From Gonatopus flavifemur (Eukaryota; Arthropoda; Insecta; Hymenoptera; Dryinidae): a stretch of DNA of 64,000 bases. Below, one piece after another: positions 1-11,225 of this stretch. Where the stretch lies: positions 74,392,001 to 74,456,000 of the forward strand of contig JAFFJZ010000001.1 of NCBI GenBank assembly GCA_018340375.1, written 5' to 3'. Every line of letters begins with the position of its first letter. Positions within the stretch are counted from its first letter, which is position 1. A program made the position numbers and the translations under genes. The notes beneath the pieces were generated by a model, which saw nothing but the letters and a program-made list of their open reading frames with translations, was not told where the DNA came from and made no database searches.

Positions 1-395
1 CAGTTGGTTTCTAGCCTGTGCCCATCCATATGTCCCAGGGATTTGCTAGAATGTAGTTTAAATTGCTAATTAACAATGTGAAATCATGTTTGTTGAGTGT
101 AATCACACCTATAAATGAGGTAAAAATGGATTTCAAAAAGCAATTCCAAGTCAAGTACGTTGCATCCGAATTTATTTATTTGAGGGCTTCTTTTATTTCT
201 CTGACAGTGTTCATGTGTTATCAATATTATGATCAGTTGAAGCATGAAAGATTTGCATAAACCAACTGGATGTTTAAGCACTGAAGTCAAATTGGCTGAA
301 ATGTGTTATTTAGTTGCCTCCACACGGGTCCCATCTAGTACATGGATGCCAAGTGGGACGTCCAAACAAATTTCTACCTGGGGAACAAATTATTT
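1..395. other. No feature recognised
   Basis: AT-rich sequence with short open frames on both strands that show no family resemblance. I see no repeat ends or RNA motif here. Confidence 0.4.
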
Positions 396-717
396 CCCGA
401 GGAAGAAAAATTAGATCTAATGAGAACTCAGTAGATCTAATCAGATCTCAATTTTGGCAAAAATCTCTACAAATCTGGCCATATCTACGTACATCTGAAC
501 ATCTCAATAATCTTTGGAGTTTTGTGATATCCACTTACTCCCAAAGATTTCAATTTTGCAAAAAGTCCAAAAAAATATAGAAAAATCCAAAAAGATTTCT
601 GAAGATCTCTGTGGCTCCCCATATACCTTGTTTTGCCATAATGCAGATCTGAAGAGATCTACGTACATCTCAAGATATCCTTCTTGATCTCAGTAGATCT
701 AATCTTTTTTTCCCGGG
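396..717. mobile_element. AGATCT-rich foldback MITE (copy 1)
   Basis: The left end reads CCCGAGGAAGAAAAATTAGA and the right end, reverse-complemented, reads CCCGGGAAAAAAAGATTAGA. These are imperfect terminal inverted repeats. The interior repeats the word AGATCT or AGATCTAA many times on both strands. The same ends and word recur in the element at 29475-30116, so this is a dispersed family. It has no coding capacity and no clear target duplication. Confidence 0.65.
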
Positions 718-1237
718 TTGTTACATTCATCGTCAGTTGACAGTCTTGGATGATGATCATCATGAACAGATTTTCACATAATTGAAAGTTTCGAAGAATG
801 AACGGAATTGAAATGCTTCTTCTCTTATAACCTAAATAGATGACGCGACCCAAGCAACACAAGCGGTTAAAAACCCTGAGAACGTGTTTGGAAAATCCTG
901 CGAACATGCTTAGAACCTCCAAATGAGACTGTTTCGAATAATTATATGCTATGCACCTCCATAGAATATCTTAACGAATTTATCCAAAATAGTCTCATTT
1001 GCACATTCTTTTCACATTCACTGCATCATCATAGCACCTCTGAAAAGTTCTTGTGTTCCTTGGGGAGAATTCACTGCGTTCCGAATGTTTCCAATGAAGA
1101 CGACACAGACTTTGAATTCAAATGCAGTTTTTTTTTCTTCAAATCAACTTACAATCGTATGGGTATAAGATGTGCCTGATTTGTTAAATCCCTCGTAATT
1201 AAGAATGCTATTACATAAAGATGATTCTGTATTCTTA
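718..1237. other. No feature recognised
   Basis: Probable 3' flank of the minus-strand gene that ends at 1238. I see no AATAAA signal in the first 100 bases beyond its stop codon and no repeat ends. Confidence 0.35.
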
Positions 1238-2170
1238 TCATCCTAAATAGCGACGAACATTATCCAGCAATGAACCCTGCTGGCATGTCCCATGGAAATC
1301 GTCCGAAGATAGGTCATAAATTCCAATTCCACCTAAATTGTACTGTCTCAGAGCCTGAACTTTTTTTTCAATTGTAATTGGATGTTCATGGGTAACCCAT
1401 AAGAAGCGAAAGCCAGGGACTTCGCCAACTCGATAGTACCCTTTTTCTCCATTGAGAAGAGCTATTGGAGGCCACTGTTCGCCAAAATTGTTCTGAATAA
1501 AAAGGCTATACGAATGCTGATTATAACAAACTTCGTAAAGGTATAAAAGTCCTTGAGTTCGAGAGGCCACCCCTTCCAATCCTGGACCATAACTCGGTAC
1601 CGAATCTGTTGCATCGATCGTTGACAAACTGCTTGCCGTTATCGTCCAAGTGCGTGCAAACGCAGGTAATCCTATCACAATCTTCTGTGGTGGAATTTTC
1701 CAATGTGACCACATGCTGGAAAATCAATGCGTATCATGTATTAGCCCATGTAATCAATTCTTGAGATCGATGCCACTCGGAGCTCTCTTATATGACACGT
1801 TTCTGATAGTATATACTACGTTCGTATCAGAAATCCGTCAGAATGTGGCTCTTAGGAGTTCCGTACGAGTTCAGTCAGCGATCTTTTTGATGACACTTTC
1901 TGGTATCAGAATTCAAATAACGTACTCTTTATGAAATCTCATGGAGTTTTGATGTGTTTCGTGTCAAGAGAAATCAGAGTTTCAAATTGAATAATATTTA
2001 CCTGAGTGTATTCCTTACGCTGTAGATTTGTTGATTTGGAAAAGTTGACTTCAACGGAGCCGTAACACCTGTTCTAAAAGGTTGTGTGATCGGAGTTATA
2101 TAATCGAATGTTAACAAGTGAATGGCAGCTAAGAACCTCTCTACTAATATTCCGTCTATTCCAGATTCAT
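1238..2170 (-). CDS. GH18 chitinase-like / IDGF-like protein, last two exons
   Basis: This is the C-terminal part of a glycoside hydrolase family 18 protein, probably secreted. The penultimate exon is 2170-2002 and the last exon is 1715-1238, ending in TGA. The 286-base intron has GT at 2001-2000 and AG at 1717-1716, and the phase matches across the junction (codon AGC). The upstream acceptor (AG at 2172-2171) cuts a codon after its first base, so the gene continues 5'. The first exon carries HLLTFDYITP, the GH18 beta-6 region, followed by VTAPLKS. The second carries KIVIGLPAFARTW, SRTQGLLYLYEVC, and LGGIGIYDLSSDDF (beta-8). The spacing and the GLL..EVC segment resemble imaginal disc growth factors, which are usually non-catalytic lectin-like proteins. 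The beta-4 active-site exon (DGxDxDxE) is not visible, so catalysis cannot be judged. Exons further 5' were not found, and MITEs occupy 2238-2666. The feature may be a living gene with a long intron or a gene fragment. Confidence 0.8.
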
Positions 2171-2237
2171 CTGTAAATTCGAAAAACACTTATCAAGTAT
2201 AAGAGATGATTGATTACTTTTTGATTGAAATGTTACA

Positions 2238-2492
2238 GGGGCCTCAAAAGAACACAAACGTTCAGGAACGTTCAATGAATGGTCCTGAAGGCAGTGTCGG
2301 ACTGGCCCGCCCGGCTCGGTAAGTGGGAGCCCATTTAGTTTCCACTTTTCTTTATTTTTTGTAAGAATCATGATGAAATCTTGATTTTTCCAAGAGTGTG
2401 TCCCTCCCAGGGAGCCCAACATAATTCCCAGCCGGGGGTCTTGATACAAGCCAGTCCGACAGTGCCTGAAGTTTTGTGTTCTTTTGGGGTGG
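2238..2492. mobile_element. Foldback MITE hosting a second MITE
   Basis: The left arm near 2238-2263 (CCTCAAAAGAACACAAACG) pairs with the right arm near 2465-2492 (TTTTGTGTTCTTTTGGGG). The duplicated CCTGAAG word next to the inner element belongs to this host. It lies in the presumed intron or upstream flank of the GH18 gene. Confidence 0.5.
2292..2464. mobile_element. hAT-like MITE with 8-bp target duplication
   Basis: The element is 173 bp. The ends CAGTGTCGGACTGGC and GCCAGTCCGACAGTG are inverted repeats with one mismatch. Direct repeats CCTGAAGG (2284-2291) and CCTGAAGT (2465-2472) flank it, matching at 7 of 8 bases, as expected for hAT-type insertion. It is inserted in an arm of the foldback at 2238-2492 and has no coding capacity. 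Confidence 0.7.
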
Positions 2493-2516
2493 ATACATTA
2501 TTTTGGCCAACAGGTA

Positions 2517-2666
2517 CACTGTAAAAAGAAAGTCTCGATCTGTCTGCATCTCAATTTCAGACATTGCTTTTTCCATTGTGTCGGTGATTGTTTTTTTGAC
2601 TTAATTTGTTTGCACCATAGATTCAGCGATGAAATGAGCTGAATTTAAGACTTTCTTTTTACAGGC
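2517..2666. mobile_element. CACTG-end MITE, TA target
   Basis: The 17-bp inverted repeats CTGTAAAAAGAAAGTCT (2519) and AGACTTTCTTTTTACAG (to 2664) bound a 150-bp element flanked by TA on both sides. The last bases of the right end have decayed (CAGGC instead of CAGTG). Confidence 0.65.
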
Positions 2667-3811
2667 TAAAGCCATTCGGTGTTCGAGGAGCATTCATAGG
2701 ATTCGTATGTAATCTAAAACTCGAATTATGTATTTGCATTTCCAAAAGACTTCTTCTCAGAGATCTCAAGGACGTCAATTTTGGTGAAAATTATGTGAAA
2801 GTGTAGAAATACGCTCTGTACGATTGTGGAATGGATGAAAACTATAATTATTGTAGTTGAGAATCCGAATATTAATTGTTTACATGAGTTGCAATTGATT
2901 CTAGATAAGCTCTCCTAGTAGAAACGCTTCATGTATGAACAAGGAATTCAACACTAGGATAGAGAACAACAGGATAACTTGGAAGGCACTCGTGGGGCCA
3001 GCGCTAACTTCGTCTCCGATTATGATGGAACCCGAATTAAAAAGTGAGACCTGATTCAACTGTGATTCGTTGCGGATTACGGAGTAAATCAGGCTTTAGC
3101 CGTTGAGGCTATCATGATAGCTTTTTGATGGTTTTATGAAAGTTTGTTTGGACTCGACAGTAAGAAGCTTTAATGGAAGTCACCTTAGTGATTCTCTGGG
3201 CTATTACCAGGTTTCATTAGGCCTTAAAAATCCCTGACAAGGGTCTTTTGAAGCTTTGCAAGCAGTGGCGGATTCAAAATGGGGCCGCCTGTAGGATGAT
3301 GTATTCTGCTGTCTTGCTTCACCGAAGCGAGTGTGAAAATGTTCAATATTTAATATAATTCATATACAATTTGATATACTTTATATATAATTCTGTACAA
3401 TTTGCATATAATTTTGAAATTTCTTCTATTCGGAAAATTATAATGTTAAAAACTTGGTTACATTGACATTTTTTGGTTTGGTGTACTAACCAACTACCAC
3501 TCTACTTGCCCACACAGGACACCTACGTCGCATCTCCGTGGAATTCAGGGAGAAAAAAGGGATCGGTGGATACAGCGTGCCGTTTTTTTTTGGGCGGACA
3601 TTTCTCCGTTGCCTCTACGCTGCTTCTCCGTCGTACTACGTTACATGCACCTCTCCCTTTCTTCTCCCTTAAATCTCTCTCTTAGAAATTTGATCAGGCA
3701 TTCCGTAGTTTTAAAAAAGTCTTGATCAGGTTAGAATCTAGAAACTGTGAATAAGGAAAATCTTATGAGGTCCTTACAAGGGACCTGGATTCAAATAGGA
3801 TTGTAACGCAG
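2667..3811. other. Intergenic or intronic; one dispersed repeat copy
   Basis: 3034-3105 carries a dispersed segment (AGTGAGACCTGATTC ... GATTCGTTGCGGATTACGG) that recurs at 30812-30876 and 55517-55697. 3540-3680 has several CTCCGTT and GGAGAAAA remnants resembling MITE ends. I see no gene. Confidence 0.4.
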
Positions 3812-3822
3812 GGGTACAATAG

Positions 3823-4274
3823 TAAGGAAGAAATTCTTGAAAAGTTACGTTTGGAGCACAGCATTATATGGTTGCGAAACTTGGACAATGGGGAAAACTG
3901 ATCAACGAAGACTTGAAGCTTTTGAAATGTGGTGTTATAGGAGGATGCTCAGAATAAAATGGATAGACAAAGTCAAAAATGAAGAAGTACTCGAGCAGAT
4001 AAATGAAGAAAGAAATCTTTTGAAACACATCGTGAAAAGGAGAAGCAATCTTATAGGACACACATTACGGCATGAGAGTTTATTGAAAACAATATTGGAA
4101 GGGAAAATGAATGGTAAAACTGGTAAAGGTAGACCTAGAGCAAGTTATATGAAGCAAATCGTACAAGACAAGGGATGTAGTAGATATGTAGAAATTAAAC
4201 GTTTGGCGGATAATAGACAGGGGTGGAGGGTTTCATCAAACCAGTCGTAAGACTGATTACTTCATGATGATGAT
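3823..4274 (+). pseudogene. 5'-truncated LINE, C-terminal end of reverse transcriptase ORF
   Basis: The open frame enters from 3825 and runs to the stop at 4250. It encodes the tail typical of insect endonuclease/reverse-transcriptase LINE polyproteins: LYGCETWTM, RRLEAFEMWCYRRMLRI, NEEVL, and a GKGRPRASYM segment. A short TGATGATGATG tail follows, as in RTE-like LINEs. The 452-bp insert is bounded by perfect 11-bp direct repeats GGGTACAATAG at 3812-3822 and 4275-4285, which define it as one target-primed insertion with severe 5' truncation. The remaining frame is intact but has no start and no catalytic domain. The RTE assignment is inference from the tail and is not certain. Confidence 0.85.
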
Positions 4275-4285
4275 GGGTACAATAG

Positions 4286-5408
4286 GGTTCGGATGAGGTT
4301 TTCATAAAATTGAGCGAAATAGGGAAAACCGTAACGAAACCTGATGAAGACCTGATAAGAGATTAGGCATCCTTCGTTAGGCCCTTGTATTTTCCCATCC
4401 AAAATGTCTACTAAGGCGACTGTCTTGTGTGGGTGGTGCCTCAAGTAGTTTTGACTTATCGACTGGAAGTCAGTATTTTCCTTCATTCTTATAATCCCAT
4501 AGTAAATTCAATTCTATATGTGTCTCCATGTAGAGTGATTTCTGTTGGGATGACATATTGGTGAAAAACCTTTGCTTCGAAATGGGCATTCCTTTGATTC
4601 AATCAAGCCAGTCGAGGAGGCTATGTGCCCATCCGTTGACAAAGTATTTTTATCTGAGCACTGAGCAGAGAAAACGGTAATTGTTACTGTGGACCACAAA
4701 AATCCATTCAATAAACAAACGTATACCCTGCCAGTAATGACAATAAACTTTAGGTCAATATTTATGACTGGAATCATAATGATCTTCAATATTCCGCTGC
4801 ATTTTTGTTTGTTTTTGTCTCGATTGTTGTCTCCTACAGTAAGTAGTGTTAGTACTGAAACAGCTGTTTCATTTTCTCAGTGTAGATTTGTTCCACCATC
4901 CATGATCACAATTTATTCGCATCAATTAATCTTGGGTTGTAGTGCAAGACGCATCCTGATTGATTTTTGTACTTTTCAATTTTTTTTGTGGAGGGAAACG
5001 TGAGATGAAACTCATGTTTGGAAATATTGGCGAATCACTCACATATATTCGTCCGAGGTAACACTGTCAGAGTGAGTGTCCTGTTCATCATGAACAGTTC
5101 CAGTGCCAATTCTTCAATGAATATTCTGAAAAACCCTGCGTAGACATCAGGAGTGAGTACTCGGCCCTCACTAAAACCCCCACTGTGACATAAAATTTGA
5201 TTGGTGTCATTAAAATTTGCAAGAGTTGGCATATGAAGATATTCGAAACGTCAAAAAAGTATACAATTGTAATTTCGATACGGAAAATTGTCATTTGAAG
5301 AAGTGCATACGCAGTGATCGGATATTGTATATATGTTATGTCAACACGTTGCATAAACGATAATACCCGTGTGGACATTAATTCTTGGTGGCAGTTTGGG
5401 CCAGACTA
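4286..5408. other. No feature recognised
   Basis: AT-rich sequence on both strands. Words such as CCTGATGAAGACCTGATAAG near 4340 resemble the CTGATCAG foldback family, so the LINE may have landed in an old copy, but no ends can be drawn. I see no gene. Confidence 0.35.
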
Positions 5409-6369
5409 GGCGTCCTTGTTTTATTTCAGACCCTGCTTTGGTTACCCTCATAGGGCCTAGACAGGATTGTCACGCACTCATCTTCTGATCTTCACGCCTG
5501 CATAGTATTCCCAACTTGGGCCTATGTAGGACACCCGTGATGAAGCTAATGTAGGTGATGAAACTAGGACCTTTCAAAGGATAATAATTTGTTGCGAATA
5601 TCATCAAATTGAGTAAATATTGCAAGGAGGAAACTTCCTCGATTGAAAATTGGGCTATCCAAGGCCCTATCTGTACCCAGACCACTTCGACTTGAGCCCA
5701 GACAGGGCCTGGAATGAGCCGATTCCAATTTCTATTCGGGTATTCCACTTAACATTACTTTGTTCATACAATATCGGATTGTATCAAAAAACAGAACAGC
5801 TTCATTCAGTGTTGGAATTAACCATACAGTGATGTTTTTTCCGATTTTTCGACATTGTTCACCGATAGTGTGAACACAGTAATCATGGATGAAATATTTT
5901 TTTGGGGGCTTACATCGCAGAAAGTCGAAATCACCAATACCATTTCAGTAAATTTGCTTCTTACATTAGGTTTATATTCGAAAAAGGAATTGGTATAAGG
6001 GCAAGGCCCTATGATGGCTGTAGTTGGGTGCATTTACATTTTCAAAATGGGGAAAACGTTGGAAATACAGCTCGGCCCTACATGGGTTGTATACAGGTAT
6101 GCTTAAATCGAGATCTTCGGGAGAATACGGGAAGCCTTGCAAGGTCCTATTAAGGCTGTACTTGATGTGCCTAGATTTTCAAAACCGGGGAAAAAATTGG
6201 TAATGCAGTTTGGCTCCATATGGGCTTTATATGGGTGTCCCTGACTCAGAGAAGTCAGGCTGAATATCAGCAACCCGACTAGGCCCCTTAGGGGCTAAGG
6301 TTAGGACATCCTAAGTTTGGATACCCAATGTAACCCCATACGGGGCCTATATTCGATACAGGACGCCCG
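5409..6369. mobile_element. Degenerate foldback with repeated GGCCCTA word
   Basis: Weak terminal repeats GGCGTCCT (5409) and AGGACGCC (6360) bound about 960 bp. At least eight copies of GGGCCTAT or AAGGCCCTAT, each often followed by ATGGGYTGTA, occur on both strands (for example 5453, 5517, 5663, 6003, 6075, 6140, 6330). Modules from 6000 to 6240 recur roughly every 70 nt. The open frame through it is a by-product of these modules. Confidence 0.45.
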
Positions 6370-7089
6370 GAAAAAATGTTCACATGGGTAGTGAATTCCA
6401 CGATTCTATTTCTTTTCGTGCAGTTCAACATGATAAGCGTTGTTGGCAAGGTCATTAAAACATTCCATCAACGGAATTATTTTTCAGGAAAAAGTAATGG
6501 GGTGCGGGGGTGGGGGGGTTGAAATTCAAAAGGCTGTTGAAAATACTTACGTTCTTTTGATGAACCAAGTTTCCTCTTCTACATATGATGGAAAAGGCCA
6601 TGATAAATCTACTCCGTCAGCTCGAAGGAAGGTGACATTAGAAATTATTTGCGAGATGAAATTTCTTCTCAAAACATCATATTCAATCTGTAGTACAAAT
6701 AAGGGAAAAAATGTCAACTCGTGGCATAGAATGTTCAGCGACGAAAAATAAGAATCCCCAAAATTGACTCACCGTTTTCCAGTACGCGGTCAAATCACAA
6801 TCGTGTGGAGAAAAAATGGAACATCCAATACCAAAATATACTGGAATTCCAATGACGTGCTTCAGAGCCCTAGTTTCAGAAGTCTATTAAATCCCACCGA
6901 TCAATGATATTTGATACAAAATTTGCAATGGTGAACAACCATTAACGAGTGTACAACCTCTTGAAACCGAATAGATTGATGAGATTGGAAATGTAAAATC
7001 AGTAGGTTTGAATAGTCGTTTATCGTTGCAAAGTTTGTGTTAAATTTCATTCATCACCGAATTTCAATAACACGGTGCTACCCTGGTCA
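6370..7089. other. No feature recognised
   Basis: Contains a GGGGTGCGGGGGTGGGGGGG run near 6500 and short unremarkable open frames. I see no repeat ends or gene. Confidence 0.35.
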
Positions 7090-7565
7090 GGCACTTTTCG
7101 AATGACCTAGTGCAGGTTGTTGGTCTGGTCGAATACAACACAAAACCACTTTTGAAAAATTTTTTACACCCTCAAATTGCCAAGTTATGGTAAAAAAACT
7201 GATTTTTGGGGATTTTGCACATTTGAAAATTTCTAACTCGGCCATTTTTTGAACAATTTCAAAATTCCAAACGGGTTCAGGAAGGGGAATGTTGGCACTT
7301 TTGAGAGATATATGGTTTTGAGTATTAAATAGAACTTAGTGGAAATTTGTCCTCAAAAATTTGAAATTTTCACCTGTTTTTTTTTCATTTTTTCTATTTT
7401 GAAAGCATTTTGTTGCAACTATACTTCAAGAACCAATGATTTATCATATAAGGTATTGGAGTGGGTTCAGTTTTGTGTAAAATAAGTCGTTGTTCATTGA
7501 AATCGATCAAGAATTGTCGGAGTTATACAATTTTTCTCAATAAAGGAAATTTCGGTCTCATACGA

Positions 7566-7932
7566 AAATATAATTATATTAGCCTGAGTTCTACCTATTT
7601 GGCCTATTCTTTTCTCAGCGTGATGATAGAACAAGTCAACATCATGTTCGGTACCATAATACGTCATATGATGCATAAAATATTATTAATTGAACTCACC
7701 AAATTTCATAAACTGAAATTTCCTTTTTTGGAAAAAATTATTGAATATTAATTATTGTTATAATAATATAATCATATCAGCCTGAGTTCTACCTATTTAG
7801 CCTATATTTTTTCCTCAGCGTAATGATGGAACAAGTCAACATCATGTTCGATACTATAATACGTCATATGATGCATAGAATATTATTAATTGAACTCACC
7901 AAATTTCATAAACTGAAATTTCCTTTTTTAGG
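7566..7932. repeat. Two direct copies of a ~170-bp unit at the foldback apex
   Basis: The units at about 7566-7733 and 7768-7932 share GCCTGAGTTCTACCTATTT, AACAAGTCAACATCATGTTC and CGTCATATGATGCAT with few differences. They lie head to tail in the loop of the inverted repeat at 7090-9121. Confidence 0.75.
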
Positions 7933-8166
7933 AAAAATTGTATAACTCCGACAATTCTTGATCGATTTCAATGAACAACGACTTATTTAACACAAAATTG
8001 AAACCACTTCAATACCATATACGATAAACCATTGGTTCTTGAAGTATAGTCGCAAAAAAATGCTTTCGAAATAGAAAAAATGAAAAGAACAGGTGAAAAT
8101 TTCAAATTCTTGAGGACAAATTTCCACTAAGTTCTATTCAATACTCAAAACCATATATATATATAT

Positions 8167-8901
8167 TAGGGGTGTGCGGGTAGCACTTTTTATCGGGTCG
8201 GGTCGGGTTCGGGTATTTGTATTTCTTTTCGGGTCGGGTCGGGTCGGGTACCCGATTAAATCGGGTTTTCCAAGTCGAGTACCCGAATATAATAAAATCG
8301 CTTGAATTTAATATTTTCAACTTCTATTCGAAGTTGCCATTGCCGTTGATATTTTAAGGACAAATTGTCTTGAGCGATTGTAGGAATGAGGGGATTTCAT
8401 ATGAATTCAATTCTAATATGAAGAATGCCATATTCACTACAAGTCTATTAGGGTTGTTACTCCATGTAATTGATTATGCAGCGCATTAAGAAATCTCCAA
8501 ATTGCTTCATGGAATGTTTATATTTATTTTTTAATTCAATTAAAAAATATAATCACATTTATATCTCATAAATAATATATTATCTATTTTCTTATTTAGT
8601 AACCACAATATAGAATCTTGAATATCAATGAAAATAAATATTCTTCTTATAAATATAATTCTTTTTTCATATTTTTAAATTTGAATGGAGGGAGCACAAC
8701 TCTTCCACATGTTTTGTCAGTAATCTTGATCGAGTTGCTGTCACAATATTTCCTGCTGAGAAAAACGTTTGCTATATTTGAATTACCCGAATGTAATCGG
8801 GTACCCGAAAAACTCGGGTAATTGAAAAACCCGACCCGACGGGTACCCGACCCGACCCGACCCGATAAAAACCCGATGACTCGGGTACCCGCACACCCCT
8901 A
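8167..8901. mobile_element. hAT-like element with CGGGT-rich ends
   Basis: The ends TAGGGGTGTGCGGGTA and TACCCGCACACCCCTA are perfect inverted repeats, followed inward by tandem GGGTC/CGGGT pentamers. ATATATAT flanks both sides (8159-8166 and 8902-8909), consistent with an 8-bp target duplication. The 735-bp interior encodes nothing recognisable. It sits in the host foldback exactly where the other arm reads GAGAGATATATGG. Confidence 0.75.
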
Positions 8902-9121
8902 ATATATATATATCTCGGAAGTGCCAACATTTCCCTTCCAGAACCCGTTTGGAATTTTGAAATTGGTCAAAAAATGGCTGAGTTGGAAATTTTCAAATGT
9001 GCAAAATCCCCCAAAAAATCAATTTGCCGCGGCAATTTGAGGGTGTAAACAATTTTTCAAACATAGTTTCGTGTTGTATTCGACCAGACCAACAACCTAC
9101 ACTAGGTTATTTGAGAAGTGT

Positions 9122-9892
9122 CTTCAATTTTTTCTTTTTTGTAGCACTGTGTAATTTTTATTTTTACCGAAGAGATTCGCCTTCCGGCATTTGCGGGACC
9201 TTCAATTGCGAATTGTTTTCATCCACGGAACCAAATCCCAATATCAAGTGAGTACATTTCCTTGAGTGTGTCAGACTTTCGTTGAATCCAAATCTGGCTC
9301 GGCCTTGAATAAATTATGAACTCTTCAATTATAATATCATGCTCCATCTGATATAAAAAAACCGATACCTTGCCTGTGCACCGATTGAACGTCCCAGTAA
9401 CAGACAATTTTGTAACTTGATACAATTTTAAGATAAAATAAGATACAGTATAAAAGCGTCAACATCTTGCTGATCCGTTCAGAAAGTTACTCTAAATATT
9501 TTTTTTTCCTTTTTTCTTTGAAGCAAATTCTTCAGCAGGTAGAATTTTATGTTATCTTTTGCACGAAACTTGTCTCTAATGTATGTGAAGTGAACGTTAT
9601 TTTCAGACTTTTTATGATATTTCAAATCAGCTTAAAGAATATGGTATATACATTTGAACGTGAGCGTTGACTCACAATAATATTTGCACATATGTGTGAT
9701 ATTACGTTTTGCACAATTTATTATTCTCTGGGAAATGAGTGACACGATTTCTTATACTATGACAGTTTTATTGGTCATACGAAGATGTACTAGAGTTTAT
9801 GAAAATCCATTGTTATTATTAGTTAATTTCGAGTTGTACCGAGGAGGTATTCACTAAAAAATGATTTTTCAAAGAATACTTCTGGAATCATA
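9122..9892. other. No feature recognised
   Basis: AT-rich sequence. I see no repeat ends or supported gene. Confidence 0.35.
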
Positions 9893-10179
9893 CACTGTAA
9901 AAAAAAAACTTCGGAAAACTTCCAGTACCGTACTGGAAGCAATTTACCTGTACATTTGTACTGAAAAATTACATTGAAATCATGAAAAGTCCAGTACACG
10001 TATTAAAAAATTCTTGAGTATATATTGGAAAATCGAAGTAAAAGACATGAAATTTCCCGAAAATACGGAGAAATTCCGGTACACCAGGAATTTTCTTGTC
10101 AATAAACTGAGAAATTCGTCATGAACAGAGATTTTCCAATTCCTTTGCACCAGAAAATTTCAGGTTTTTTTTAACAGTG
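9893..10179. mobile_element. CACTG-end MITE
   Basis: CACTGTAAAAAAAAAACT at the left and AGGTTTTTTTTAACAGTG at the right are inverted repeats. TA precedes the left end and AA follows the right end, so one side of the duplication has changed. The interior repeats the words CCAGTAC and GTACTGGA. Confidence 0.6.
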
Positions 10180-10859
10180 AATAAATTCACGAGAAGCTTA
10201 TCGTAACTTACGTATCGTGGATTATTGTTGTGTGAAGAAGAGGAAAATTGATCAACTTGTTTCCCGAACTGTCCTGTTGAAAATACCAAGCCAAATCGGA
10301 CAAAAAATCGTTGGCAGACTTCGAATGGCTTTTGTAACGTGAAAATCGATCGAAGTTTTTCCCTTGGTTTCATTCGGACCCCAATAAAAATATTTCTCTT
10401 CAAAACTTCAACAATTTCTCTGCAAAGCTTCATTATCGCAATCCTTAGAGGAAGAAAGAATTTTTTCAACAGATTCATCTTCCAAAACTCTGTGAAATCC
10501 TGCATATTCCTGAAAATTTTTATTGCCAGTAAAGGTTTCTCTGTACATTTCCAACTTATTGGTCAAAGTTGTTTTGTTCAGAAATGTTGAATTTTCTCAA
10601 CATTTTTCTACTTGATAAGTGGTGGAAACATTTGACGAGGAAAGGAATTTTCTCCACGAATTTATACATTTCTCTGCAAACTACATTTGCAGAAAAAAAT
10701 TTGAATTTTCTCTTTATTTGTCTATTCCAAAAATATTACGGCTTGTGGCGGAGAGTTGGGTTTTCTATACAAATTCATACATTTTTCTCAAATCGCATTT
10801 GCGGAGATAAATTGAATTTTTTCAAATTTTTCAATCGACTCAAAACAACTTAAGTAAAA

Positions 10860-11131
10860 TTCACTAGTAGGCCTCAAAAAAACCTCTCTCCCACGACCCA
10901 CTCATTTTTCCTTTCGGAGGATTCTGAATCGATTAGTCTATATCTGACGGGAACGAATTTTGAAAAATTTTCTATCGATTTGACCCAGCACTTGGAAAAA
11001 TTTACAAGTTAAGGTCGAAAAAAACCTTTCTCCTACGATCTACTCATTTTTCGTTTCATAAGATTGTGAATCGATTGGTCTATATCTTACAAGGACGAAC
11101 TTTCAAAATTTTCCATTGCGATGATTCCCAT
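10860..11131. repeat. Two tandem copies of a ~140-bp unit
   Basis: The copies start near 10872 and 11013. They share AAAAAAACCT(C/T)TCTCC(C/T)ACGA, ACTCATTTTTC and GAATCGATT(A/G)GTCTATATCT. They lie near the apex of the foldback at 10379-11637. Confidence 0.65.
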
Positions 11132-11164
11132 AAGTGGTACTTTAAGATTACTGTAGTCATCTCG

Positions 11165-11225
11165 GAGATCCGCTGATGTGATAGAGGCTTTGCTTCTCAC
11201 TCGCAGGACCCGGGTTCAATCCTCA
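11165..11225 (+). ncRNA. tRNA-like / SINE-head pol III promoter remnant
   Basis: An A-box-like stretch (CGCTGATGTGATAGAGG, 11171-11187) is followed 26 nt later by a B-box match GGTTCAATCC (11213-11222), preceded by CCCG as in a T arm. The cloverleaf is not complete and no oligo-T terminator follows closely, so it is more likely the head of a tRNA-derived SINE or a tRNA pseudogene than a working tRNA. Confidence 0.4.

Larger units (their letters stand above)
7090..9121. mobile_element. 2-kb foldback with long inverted arms
   Basis: The outer arms (GCAGGTTGTTGGTCTGGTCG near 7121 and its complement near 9081-9100) continue inward for over 800 bp. They include matching segments for CCTCAAAAATTTG, AAGAACCAATG and GATCAAGAATTGTCGGAG. 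The right arm is interrupted by the hAT-like element at 8167-8901. A pair of direct repeats sits at the hairpin apex. There is no coding capacity. Confidence 0.75.

Noticed and set aside
2352..2576. 74-codon minus-strand frame upstream of the GH18 exons, considered as a missing exon
   Set aside because: It runs through two MITEs and shows no GH18 motif.
2666..2770. Minus-strand frame ending TNPMNAPRTPNGFSL, considered as an upstream GH18 exon
   Set aside because: No GH18 beta-strand motif and no consensus donor in matching phase.
5902..6153. Apparent protein repeat (ARPY.GC) in an 83-codon frame
   Set aside because: The repetition follows DNA modules of the GGCCCTA foldback, including copies on the other strand, so it is not protein-level repetition.
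10119..10505. 128-codon minus-strand open frame
   Set aside because: It straddles the end of the 10379-11637 foldback and follows repeat words, so it is a by-product.
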